NCBI RefSeq assembly: GCF_019059575.1
Contig: NW_024882922.1
Span: 1 to 64,000, forward strand
Direction: 5' to 3'
DNA length: 64,000 nt
Source: Amphibalanus amphitrite
Taxonomy: Eukaryota > Arthropoda > Thecostraca > Balanomorpha > Balanidae
In this document: piece after piece, positions 10,949 to 23,400 of the stretch
Position numbering within the stretch: the first letter of the stretch is position 1
Layout: each line of letters opens with the position of its first letter
Notes under the pieces: model-generated
The model's input: the letters and a program-made list of their open reading frames with translations, nothing else
Database searches by the model: none
What the model was told of the DNA's origin: nothing
Position numbers and translations under genes: made by a program

Positions 10949-13900
10949 CTGGGTCACACAGAGGTCACCGGTTAGAGAGTGTGGCTGTATCAGATCACAG
11001 AGGTCATGAGTTAAGACATGGTAAGGTCACAGTCTAGACATAGTAAGGTCACGGTACCGTCCGCTGGGTCACACAGAGGTCACGGGTTAGAGAGTGTGGC
11101 TGTATCAGGTCACAGAGGTCAACAGTTAGACGTAGTAGGGCATGGTACCGTCCGCTGGGTCACACAGAGGTCACGGGTTAGAGAGTGTGACTGTCTCAGG
11201 TCACATAGGTCAAGGGTTAGACAAAGTAAGGTCACAACACCGTCCGCTGGAGTTACCAGAACTCATGAGTTAGACATGAATAGGTCTCCGTTTCGCCCGC
11301 TGAAGTGATGGGTTCCCCGACAGTAGAGCTAACTGGCACAGCCAAATACCGCGTCTCTCTCAATATTGCCAGGTTCGGTGAAAATATTAAATAGGAAACT
11401 AACAGAAACTTGACCTACCCTAATTTGATTTTGAATAGCCCTGCACATTGCTTTCAGCAATACTGCCACCTACATTCCCCATTTCTCTCACTTAGTTGAT
11501 AAATGCCGCTCATCTCAACCAAGTTATCGCCTTCCGTTTCGCGGAAGGAGCCCATGGCATGAATAGTTAAAACACGCCACACGGTGTTGCCCTTTACTCC
11601 TCACGATTCCCAGCTGGCCCGCGTCAAGCTGACCGCGTCAGACTAGCCGCGCGCGCGTCACGTCTGCCTCGGGACCTGACTTGCTGCGCCACACTGGCCT
11701 CGTGAGCCGCACCCCCGCGCCAAATTTGTCCCGTCGTAATTCAGAGCGGTCTGCTGCAGTATGCATGCTGGACGAGCCAAGACACGAGTTGCGGTACAAC
11801 TTGTGACAGGCCGATTCTGGGGCTGGCCAGCTAGGTGTCAGGGCAGACGTCACGCCAGAGAGGTCACGAACCGCGAACGTGAACGTGCTACGTAAATGGG
11901 TGGGTATGGGCAGGGCGTTGTGCTGTCTATTGTCATTTCGCTCACAGCTGAATATTATTCTTGTTCAGATAGGTCGTTGGGTGTTGTGTGATAGAAGATA
12001 ATAGCAAGTTATGTCATGAATGGTTCAGATGACGTCAGAGTTACTAGTCAGCCAGAATTATTAACGCAAGAAAGGGGTTCTTTAGAAAAAGAAACGTGTC
12101 TGAACTTAAGTAGCCCACCGGTTCGCGCCGGCTGACCTGACCTGACATAGTAACCTGGCCTAGGTATCAGGCCTGGATGACCTCATTTGGCACCTAAGCC
12201 CGGCTGACTCAACCTCACCTGACGTGACTTCACTTGACCTAACCTCACCCGACGTGAGCTCACCTGACCTGACCTCACCTGCCGTAAGCTCACCTGGCGC
12301 CCTGCCGCCGGGCTGACCTGACCTGACGCTCTGACCTGACCTGACCGCACCTCACCTGCCGTAAGCTCACCTGGCGCCCTGCCGCCGGGCTGGCGGTGAC
12401 GGCGGCACATGACCAGCAGCAGGATGGCCGAGATGATGACAATGATGCCGCCCACCACTCCGGACAGCACGATCAGCAGCGGGACGCTCTCTGCCGAGGG
12501 AAGGGGATGGCGACGTTAGGCAGGGCACCAGGAAACAAACAGGAGGCATGAGTCTGTTCATGGCACACGAGTAAATAAGTGCTTCACATGACTACATAAT
12601 TTAGCACTTTCACAGCCCACAATACCCACATGATAATCCTGTAGCATAGTTATGTTATTTCAAGGATTGCCTGTTACGTTGACAATCCACTTCAATTTTG
12701 TGTAAGCTGCTTAATAAATATATCATAACTATCTCGTAAGTGCATTCCACTGCACTTTGGCAGCCGCAACACAGAAAAACTTCATGTCCGTATTTCACCG
12801 AACTCTTTGCCCGTATATATCACTCAGACAATTTTCCTTTTTCACAGACATCAACAGCCATCAATCGCAAAACCTCTCCTTCATGTCCTCAGCAGCCCAG
12901 CCGTTTTCCGAGAGTCCAGCCTTTGCCGTAACGTCTCTGTCGACACCAATTAAACGACCACAAATGTCTCCTTCGTCGGTCATGTCGGCGAAAATTAAAA
13001 CCCAGCCCGGTCTGCGACACACCCGGCTTTCTCTGTATGTGATAACAAATGTCGGTAATCTGGATCGGGCCCTAATACGACTCAGTGTCGGACCGCAACT
13101 GCGTCGTAACGCCGGCCGACAACTCCCATCGCATACTGAGGGGCTTTCCGGCGCAATAAAGCCGGCAGAGGTACTGGGCCGCCGCCAGACACCCGCCATC
13201 CACAGAGCTTTCAATGAGCGGAATGCGAAAACGCGTCGCGGCTGTGTCCCTTTCTCTGTTCCTGTATTGGTTTCGCAGCGGCGGCGGCGGCGGTGATGGC
13301 GGTAGTGGCACTCCCATGGGACAATCAAGTGAGATCAAATGGAAGTAAAGTGTGCGGTCGGACGCGTGCTGCCCCGATGCCTGTTCGCCGCTGGAATGAC
13401 TGAGCGGTAATTTGTCGCAACGACTCGCAGCCACCTCACTAGAAGGGAGTCCTGTCGCACGGCGGAGAGCCACCATTGGTCATAAATCCACCGCGGCGAG
13501 CGGCAGTGCGATCATTTCTCCAGACGTGTGACCTGAATGATGGCCGGATGGTGGGAAGGTTCGGGATGGTTAGCGAACGCGCCGCATCGGTGCGGACACG
13601 GCCCCACACGCGGACGGACGGTGGCCACATTTGCTAATGAACAGGGCGCTGTGTGCGGTGCACTGTCGGCTGCTAATTGCGATTGGTTTCCACCGTGCCG
13701 GTTCGGTCGGGATTGAGGAAGATTTATCCCTCTCAGTGTGCGCAACAGAAAAGGCACAATGCAGTTTCTGTCCTCTGATCAAGAAAAAGCAAATACGCTG
13801 TGATCGGTGCACCCTTCTATCCTCAACTTCTAAATGAACATGAATGCACCTTTTTGGCAACCGAATTACAGATGTAAAAATAATTAGCATATTCCTAAAT

Positions 13901-16900
13901 AAACCATCAAACCAGAACCATTGGATCATATCACTTCTTCAGCATCACAGAGGAACACCAGTCTCCGTCATCAAGACCGAGCTCCGATTTAGATAATTGA
14001 TTCCAGTATAAGAAACAGTCCTCTCCAACACCCCCGCCCAGCCACCCAGTATCCCATCTCACACACAGACCTTGTTTCTGCAGCAGCACGGTGGCAGAGT
14101 CTGCTCCGTACTCGTTGTGGAACGTGCAGTTGTAGAGGCCAAAGTCAGACTCGCTGGCTCCGGAGACGACCAGGAGACTGCGCACGCCACCCTCTATCGG
14201 CTCGTCCACCGTCTTGTAGCGGCCCAAGTCTGTGAAAGAGACAGGATGGGGTAGATGAGAGCAAGTTTATTTTGTAGGCTTGCTTTTTTGCGAGTGAAAT
14301 AAGGGGGAATAATCAAATATTCACACAGTTCGTGCACAGACGAGACATCTTGTGCGTGCAGTGCTTGCTGCGGTGGACTGATAACTGAAATCACTGAAAA
14401 TTATCTGGCCTTTACTACATTGTTACACGTACTTTGGCGAACCATTCTAAATGAAAAACAGTTATGCTTGACACAAGCTTTCACAGTTCATGACTGAAGC
14501 GAAGGGCTAGCTGAAATAAGCGTACTCGTCACAAGTACACAAAAGCTTAGATGTAGCAACTTGTGGGTAGATTGTAATATAGTCAATGAGCGTAGCTAAT
14601 AACGGCAAATGTCAAAAAAGCAAGAAGTTCAGTGTGACCATCTAGAGCTCGGATTTCATCTCGTCACAGCCACCCTTTTACTAAAGCGGCCTTCATATGA
14701 ATCTCTGGGCGACAGCACACGCCTCAGCGCTGCATTAGGTCCGGTTCATACCGGGCACGGAATGAGCCGTCCGCCGTTGGGTCCGTCTGTAGCGGCGGGC
14801 TCCGCCGACACGTCACTACCGACCGTTCATCACCGACTCAACATCAAATGCACCATGTGCTCACTCAGGCCAGATTCCCAGTAAAACGGACCGGGCCGCC
14901 GACTGTCCGGCCTTTCAAAGAGGGCGCAATGTCAGAGCCGGCCAGCTGGGCTGGCAGCCACTCGGTTATTAAGCCTACAATATGTAGCGGCCTGTCGCTA
15001 AGCTGGGATCAATTACAGCCGACGGCGCAGATTGTGAATTGTTTACAACGCTAGTCGCTACAGGCCAAATTAAGGAAAATGCTCGCTAACATTGCCATTT
15101 TTCGAAATGGCTAATTTCCATAACGTAGCTTAAATGTCCATGACGTTCCGTCATGGACATTACAATAAAGGAGCGTTGACATGTAATACAAATAAAAATA
15201 TGTCCAGATGTCTTTTAAAAATCAAGTTGACAACTTGTATGTTTACACCATCTGTGCTCGTGGCATGTACGCAAATCAATAATTTTGCTACTTAAATAAA
15301 TAAATGGTCAACGAAGGCGTCAAGTCAGGTCAAACATCACTCCATCTCAAAGTTCTCATGACTTTCAACCGCGCCCTTTCAGCGTGTCACGGCTCACAGA
15401 CTATGACCTATGGCCCTTATCCCCTTACTGCAATCCGTGACACTTATTCCCTCCCGGCGATCCCTGATCCCGGTGCCATTTCTGATCCGGCTCCTGCCTA
15501 CGCCACCGGCCGGCCACCCTTCACTCTCCTGCCCGCCGCGGTCGGCCACCCGTCCGTTCCGTCGAGCCAACCAATCCACTAATGGTGCCCACGCGGCCGC
15601 CCGCCGACGCGTATGGAATCAGCCCTGTTCGAAACCAGTTCGCTTTGTTCAGATCACACACGCCTCTCTCCTGCCCGGTCATCTGACGTCTTTATGAACA
15701 CTGCTCCTCTCGTTCCATACCGCTCTCTTTCACTTCTCCCCCCTGCCCAGCTAACCCCTCTCGATCTCGCCGGCGTGGCTGGCCGAATTTCAACGCTAAG
15801 CTCGCAGCGCGCCGCCCGCTGCCTGCATTGTGTGCTGTGCTCCAATCACCGACATTCCCGCCGGCAAATCCCCGCCGCAAGATTGATCATGCTTCGCGCC
15901 CATGCAGTGTGAGACCGGGCAGGCCACCAAGCTGAGACGCGACCGGGGCAGGGAATGAGGACTGAAACGCGGACCCACGGTAGAAGAGGGTTGCAGGTTT
16001 TTACAGATGGGGGCTCCATGTTTGTACCAGAAAAAAGGAGATCGATAGCGTTAGCATAGCGCATATCTGTACAAAATTATGCACCAGTTGGAATGGCGCA
16101 ATGTGCTAAGATGAAATTAATAATAACAAAAGAAAACTCGGGCCTTAGCCATCGTAAGTTCTCATGCATGTAGGTCTGATTGATACCAATACCGTCAAAG
16201 CTCTGAAGTTCAGTCAGGCTTAGCGAAAATGTAGGGATGTAGGTTTCGTGAAACATATCCCATCCCAAATCCCTGCACCGGTCGGTGTTCGGTGCTAAAA
16301 GATACGGGTTTCGTTTCACATCTGAAAATGAATAGGTTCTGCCGTTTCATATTCGCAAGTGAATACGCTTTAGGCTGGTTACTCTCAGCTCAGTTTCAAG
16401 TGAACCGCTACACGATACACGCCTGCAGCGCTCGCCTTTTTAGGTTAAACCGTGAACTCGCGTTTTACAATCGCCCTATGAACTGCACACGTATGCTCAC
16501 ATATTGTGCACATGCACAGTACACAAACAAATTCCTACGTGAGTCGCGACATCTCACCTGTGCGGATGGGCCGTCCATAGAGGTACCAGACGGTGGCAGA
16601 GGGCGCCGGGACGCTGGTGACCACACACTCGACCGTCACCGTGCCTCCGGCGACGCCGCGCTGCGGTGACCGGGCGCTGACCTCGGGTCGACCCCGAGCA
16701 AACACCATCAGCTGGCGAGAGATCTCGGGGAAGCCGGTGGTGGCCGCGCGGCACTCATATCGCCCAACCGAGTTCAGCGTGACGGTAATTTCCAGTTCGG
16801 AGCCTAGACCGACCACCTGTGGAAGAGGGCTGGGTCAGTACAGAATGTCACAACATGAAAAAGTCACAGTCCACGTGGGTTAAGCTGAGTCGTTTCTTCG

Positions 16901-17325
16901 TCAGGCGAGGGCATTGGTCTTGTGGTGACACAAGTGCATTGCGGTTTGATCCCCTCAGAACAAAACAATAACCGAGAGCAAAAACAAACGGCGATATAAT
17001 TCTTAAAATGCTATCTGAAAAGAATATAAATCACTGCAGACAAGATTCCAACTACAGTACCTTTAAGCTTTGATTGGTAGGTAATGGTGTCCAGAAGAGA
17101 ATATCCAGAACTAAAATTCGACTGTAGAAACTCTTTACTGGTACAAAGTAATCACATACACGATGCTGTAATGTACCGGTAAAGTACCGTAGTCGTCGCC
17201 TTCACACGAGAAGACCTAAATGAACCGAGCAAAAATACTCTCCCGGCAGCTCTGTAATGGTGGCCGGTATTAGAAATGAGAGAGGGAGAGGGAGAAGGAG
17301 AAGGAGAAGGAGAGGGAGAGGGAGG

Positions 17326-17380
<55 letters not shown>

Positions 17381-17391
17381 AGGGAGGGAGG

Positions 17392-17458
<67 letters not shown>

Positions 17459-20400
17459 ACTTGTGCCGGCGGCAGTGCAATGTTTTGAAACCAAGGCAGC
17501 ACAAACACTAGTGCAAGCCAAGATCAAAAGAACCGCTTTCCGTTTAGCTCCATCGCATCATTTCGGCGAACTTGTAGCTTTTCTACAAAGGATGCAAGCT
17601 GCAGGGTAGTTTCGTCAACACCGGCTTCGCTTTGATGCTGAGTGTGTACACTGTATATACACTGAGCCGTCCAGCACGTTTCATTGTCAAATGTCAGCAA
17701 CTGGGAAGTTGTTTGTGTCACAAAGGAATATATCGTAAGCAAGCGACTGTTAAAAATGTCTCCAAATTTTTTGCTCTGTTTTACTTCTGCTTGTCCAATA
17801 GGTTATCATTATTGAAGCGCCACAGCTATCAATACCATACTTTCTAACGCCATGCACTCGCCATCAAATGCGGTATAACACTAACACTAACAATAACAAT
17901 AGCACCAAAAACAGCGTCACAAATATCACTCTACGATCACCTCCACCACCACCACCACCACCGCCCACACCAACAACAGCAACACCGCGCCAGGGGAGTC
18001 GAGAGAGCATTCGCCGGATATCGACACTGTCTACATCGTCTGGCGGGCCGCTCGTATTTCTCCCTATTACTGAGCCGTGTCGGCAGCGAGGGCGGTAGAA
18101 GGAAAGGTCTGACCGACACCACTGACCCACCGACACATAGGCTGACCGGAAGGGCAGGCGATTGGGATTGGCCGGCACTTAGAAGGTCACACGATCACCC
18201 AGAGTGAGCGTGAGATTTATCATGCCACTTCCCGGGAAATAAATCACCAAACGTGTGAATGCAGTGATTTGCGCTGAGGATTGCAGCCTCAATGCAAGAC
18301 AATGCAAGGTGCTGCTCGAGACAGACACAATACACAGTGGTGTCGGTGAAAGTGCGCAGTGTTCCAAAGCCAAAACTGGACGCAACAAAGCCAAAATTGG
18401 GAGCAGCCCCTACTGAAGCAGCACATGTAACCGGTGGTTCCGTTTGAAAAAAGACATCACATCAGCATAAAGTTTGAATACGTGCGTTATCAAATAATCG
18501 GCACCAAAGCACATTCTGTAAAGCCCAGAGAGGTCGCAAGATCTCGGTCCAATGAGTTGCAGAAATCAAGTTTGACAATGTTACCTTAAAGCCTCGCCAC
18601 GGTGGCGGGCGTACATCGTAACTCTGGTAGCGACGATGATGCCTCTGACCTCCAAATCGTCGATCCTGATTGCAAGACGCATAATTAGCTTTTCTGTTTT
18701 GAATTTTGCATTAGGAAAGATACTAGCAATCACACTACAAACTTTCGTAATCGAGCTTGGTTATAAAAGCCCCAACACGGGCCCTGAGGAATATTCCAAA
18801 ATAGTCGTTCTATCGGCCCATCAGACAAATCCACGCTACCAAATCTATTGTTGTTTTTGTCTGTCAATGTAATCACGCCTCTCGGTATCATTTTCGGCTT
18901 CCCCAGTACGCGCTGTTGATCTCGTTTCTTCCTTCTCTGCCTCACAAAAACGCGCCATCCCCTTGACGGCCAAGTTAACTTCCGGCTGTGTAATTGGAGG
19001 TTGTGGCGCGGGTTTTTCACCGGTGGTGCTTGGTGGGCGGTGGACGCCGGGCCGGCGGGCGATACCAACTTTAAATGGGCTCCCGTACCTAGCCCCAGCG
19101 AGGTGGTCAATGTCGAACGGTCGAAAGGCTCGCAGAAATGCCGAGCCGAGGAAAACAACAGCCGTCTCTGCGCGGCCACTCACGAACGCAACAGTCGGCC
19201 GACGCAGCTAATGGTAACGAATGAAGTTACAGAGTTCAGTTGTGGTCGTTACTGCAGACGGCTGCTCGCCGGGCAAAATTTTCAATTTGCTGTAAACGCA
19301 GCTCCAGCGGAACGAAAGCTGAAAACTTTAACCTTCCAGGCGGTGGGGGGGCAATTTTTTGCCCCCCCTTTAGTTTTTTTGATATATCTCGAGAACCGCT
19401 GCGCCGATCGTCACCAAACTTTCAGTACCCTCCCGGGAGCAGCTAGCGCACATGGTGACCAAAAATTTTTTCCAAAGGCTATGATAGGTTGGCCGCTAAT
19501 GACGTCAGAGTGACGTCATTTTTGCCATTTTCGACCCAAAAACAGGTTTCGCGGGAAGAGCTGTCAGGCCTACAGCTTTAGAGATACAGAAAAATGTTTC
19601 AGACATAAAAGGTGTGGAATGAAAAGGGCTACAAAACTGCTATTTCGGTTTTTCGAATTTTCTGGATTTTGACCCCCAAAAATCAAAAAATATATTTTTT
19701 GAATATAATAGCCAAAAAATCCAAAAAGTTTTTTGAATTTCGAAAAAACCGGAATATATGTGATAGCCCCTACCGCCTTCTATCTACATACCAAATTTGA
19801 GATCGATACCTCTTTTTTTGGCGAAGTTATAGCGAAAAAAACTGTTCAAAATTGATGACGTCAAATTTTCAAACTCAATTTTTTAGCAATTCTAGACCTC
19901 GTAGCGCAAAACAAAGACCACCATTAGACTCCCCGCGACGAGCTGCATCGAATCGATACCCATTTTATGCAAAAATATCAACTTTGAAATTTGACCTTTT
20001 TTGACCTGACCTTGACCTGACCTCCACCAGAAAGTGACCTAAACCGTACCTGATGGTCTTATAACCAACACCATTGAGTTGGAAATGAAAAACTGGCCAT
20101 AAAACATGCATCGCATAACCTTAGTAAAGTTGGGCTCATGTGGTGACCCTTGGTGACCTTTGGTGACCTGACCTGTGACCTGACCTGGTATGACCAGTGA
20201 CCTCTAATAGCAACATAGGTACTAGACAACTGACGCCTTATTGCTGATTTTCGACAAAATGCGTTTTACTCGGTGTTATAGCGCTCTCCCTAGAAGCCCC
20301 GTGAACGGTGAAACATTTTATCTTTGACCTGACCTGTGACGTCATCGGTGACCCCGAGGTCAATGAAATTTGGTTTCCCTCGACAAATTTGGCAGGGCTA

Positions 20401-23400
20401 TCAAACGCCGTTTGAATTTTCCGGATCCGTCCAGTAGTTTCGGAGATACGGGGGGGGGGCAAAAAAGTGCCCCCCCCCCCCCCACCGCGCGGAAGGTGGC
20501 TGGTAGGCCCACCGCCTGCCGGGTTAATAGCTATTTTGAAACACCTACAGGCGCTTCACAATGAATCACTAAAGAACACCAGTAGCCAAAATATCGTAGA
20601 CAGGCGTCCATTACAGGGCAGTCATAGCATCACCTCATACTTCTCATCACCTCATATCCGTCACATCAGTTTCGGCCGTCTCTGGCAGCCGGTGGTGCTG
20701 TACCAAAATGATGGCGAATTAAGTTGGTTTGTAGCCAGCAGAGTGCTCAGCGCTAGCCAAGGCCATCCATCAAGCTTCTAGGCCAATGAGACAGCGGCAG
20801 ATCCTGCTAACTACACCGAAAGACGGCTTAATGCTTAGACGGGGTTGGTGGAGGTGTGTGAAACGAATAACCGCTTCTAAGATGCATCCAATATCCATAT
20901 TCCCATTAGAACTTGTCGATCAATGTCGAACACTGCACACACAGCTCCACTGTTCCGCAAGACTCAGAACCGTTTCACCATTCCCTCATAATGTCGCTAG
21001 TATTGGGTACCTGCAGCTATGCTGTTCCGCATGGCACGTTCTATGTCTCCACTCCCGCTCATAGATGTCGCTAATGTCGGGCGCCTGCAGCTATGCTGTT
21101 CCGCATGGCACGAAACTGCGCTCCCCCACTAATGGGTAACGTTACTCGTATGAATCCCGCGATATGCGCCTGCATTCATGGCGCCTCATGCACGAAGCAA
21201 TGCAAGTGCACTGCTGACACAGCCCATTAATTTGCGTTGGTAGCAAGTAACATCGCAATGCTGTTCCGCATGGATACAACGACCCGCACATATAGTACGA
21301 GTAATACGTTTTTGATTGCTTTATAAACGCGGTTGCCTAACCAGTCAATGAGGAGATCTAGCCTTAGACTAAAATGGTTAGAGCAGTAGGTATGACTAAG
21401 AAATGAAATAACGTTTCGGTGAGATGAGTGACATACACGTGATGGGTGTACCCGGCTTAACCGCATTTGTCATGTTGATGGCATGGTGTAGGTAAACTAC
21501 GTTCTTTTCTAGCTGGACCAGGCCTGTCGACGCATGAGTGGTTAGCAGTAATCATGCTCTCTAAGTTTTCAAACTCATTTCGCTTGATGGAGGGGCTGCC
21601 CCTATCAACTTGTCTGGCTTTGTTGTGAGCGATGTGGGGAAACACCATGATCCGTCTAGAAACAATTTTTCGGGACCACGAGCCAGATGGCGACGAAATT
21701 TACAAAAATCGCTCAAATTAAAAGTCATGTGACATATAAACAAAATAGGTAAATTACTCGTACACCATCCAAAGTAATATTGTATCATATTGATTCATAT
21801 GGGAATTAAAATTAAGCTCGCCACTCTGCGATCGGTACTGATGACCTAGAAGGTCAGCATCGTATAATGATACACGACTAGCTACTTGCGTCTTAATTAC
21901 ATGTTCCGAGTGATACCATTCGCTCATCAATTAATTAAGGATATCTGGCTAGCGACGACCGTGCACACGTATGCTGAACCGTCTAAAATATTCGCATGAA
22001 GCGACCATGACGTCCTGGTCCACACAAATAAACCACAATGTCGCTCGTATATCACCTTAGGAAGGCACTTAATTTACAGGTAACCATTCGCTTAAATTAT
22101 TCCAATCGTACATACCACCACACTGGACAGTAGAAATGAAACATTTATTTACTACCAAAATACAACTGCAAAAGAAGGTTAGTAAGATTAAGTAAAACCG
22201 TCACCAAATAAAATCACCAAAAAAGTTTCAATCCAGGAGATCAAATGCGATTCCAAGCTGACCTCACCTTTTGACACCCCTCGCAGTCGCGTTTGAACCA
22301 GACGATTTCCGGGCTGGGGTTGGCGTCGACGTCGCATTTGACCGTGACCTTTTCACCGACCTCCGCGGACGCATCTTTGGGCTCCTCCCGGAACCGCGGG
22401 CCGTCTGTGCAGCACGGGGAGGGGCCAGTCAGGGGGCTGGGAGGAGAGGCTTTTTGAGGGTATGGAGAAGATACGTGCAGAGTCACGGTGGGCGGAGCAC
22501 ACTTCCGCTTGTAGAAAAAGGAAGACGATGTTAAGCAGTGAATAAAACTGGCAGCAGATTTCGGGAAAATCATAAAAATAGCATAAGTGTGACCATATGT
22601 ATTGGTATCGGTATCAGTGCGACTGTCAGAAGTTTAGTTAAGTGCAAAAAAAGGGTGACCGTTCGCAGCACGAATGACAAACCCGTTTGGTTGGCCAGTG
22701 ATTATAAATAAGGTGTGGCTGTTACCCATTACATGTAAGATGTATTGAGCTGGGGCAAGGCTACAAGTAAATTCTTTGGCTCAGGAGTTAACGACACCCA
22801 TAAAACCATCACATCCTCGCATAATTAAAACCCCAGACTCAGTTACGTGTCTGCGTCACGGCGCTGGTCGCATAGCGCGAGACCATCAGCCCGTGAGGTG
22901 AGTCCCTGCGCTACTGCCAGTAGATGACTCGGGAACCACACCGGGTGCCTCTCCACCGCCACAGCCGCCTCGCTCCAGTACAAATCTGGGACAAATCCAG
23001 AAATTACGCCGCCAAATTCCACCGGCGAGCAGGGCGCTGCCAGACTGAGGGCCTCCAGTCCCGGGGGACGGAGTCCTACTGGAGGATGGGATAGGCGGAG
23101 TGGAGACAGGGCTGGAGCTAATTACAAACAGCTGCTCGGAGTGGGTATATATGCACGGTACACGGTTTATCTTTGAAATGATCACTCTCGGAAAATTACA
23201 ACAAACATTGTTTACTCAAAATGCATGAATGATACGTACAATATAATAATTATAGGAGTTTAAATGATGTTCGGAAGCAACCTACAACCGTTGGGCCCAA
23301 GTGGCCTGCTGTTACATGGAATACATGTTATGTTATGTTATGTTATGTTAAAACTTTAAGCTGAAGTCAATATGACCACTGCTACCGACTGCCAGGTCAG

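Larger units (their letters stand above)
16817..22267 (-). other. Intron 6 (5451 bp)
   Basis: Holds the GA tract, a (CCA)n run near 17941, TTAA element B and the 74-bp tandem repeat. Confidence 0.85.

Noticed and set aside
10941-11260. CRISPR-like regularly spaced repeat
   Set aside because: Eukaryotic context; units are contiguous tandem repeats without unique spacers.
12183-12294. Coding continuation of exon 9 (QVSLRQVRSGQVS)
   Set aside because: It is repeat-derived intron after a good donor, lacks family similarity, and does not join exon 10 in frame from the distal donors.
16890-16975. tRNA-like sequence with GGTTTGATCCCC resembling a B box
   Set aside because: No cloverleaf and no convincing A box; at most an old SINE remnant.
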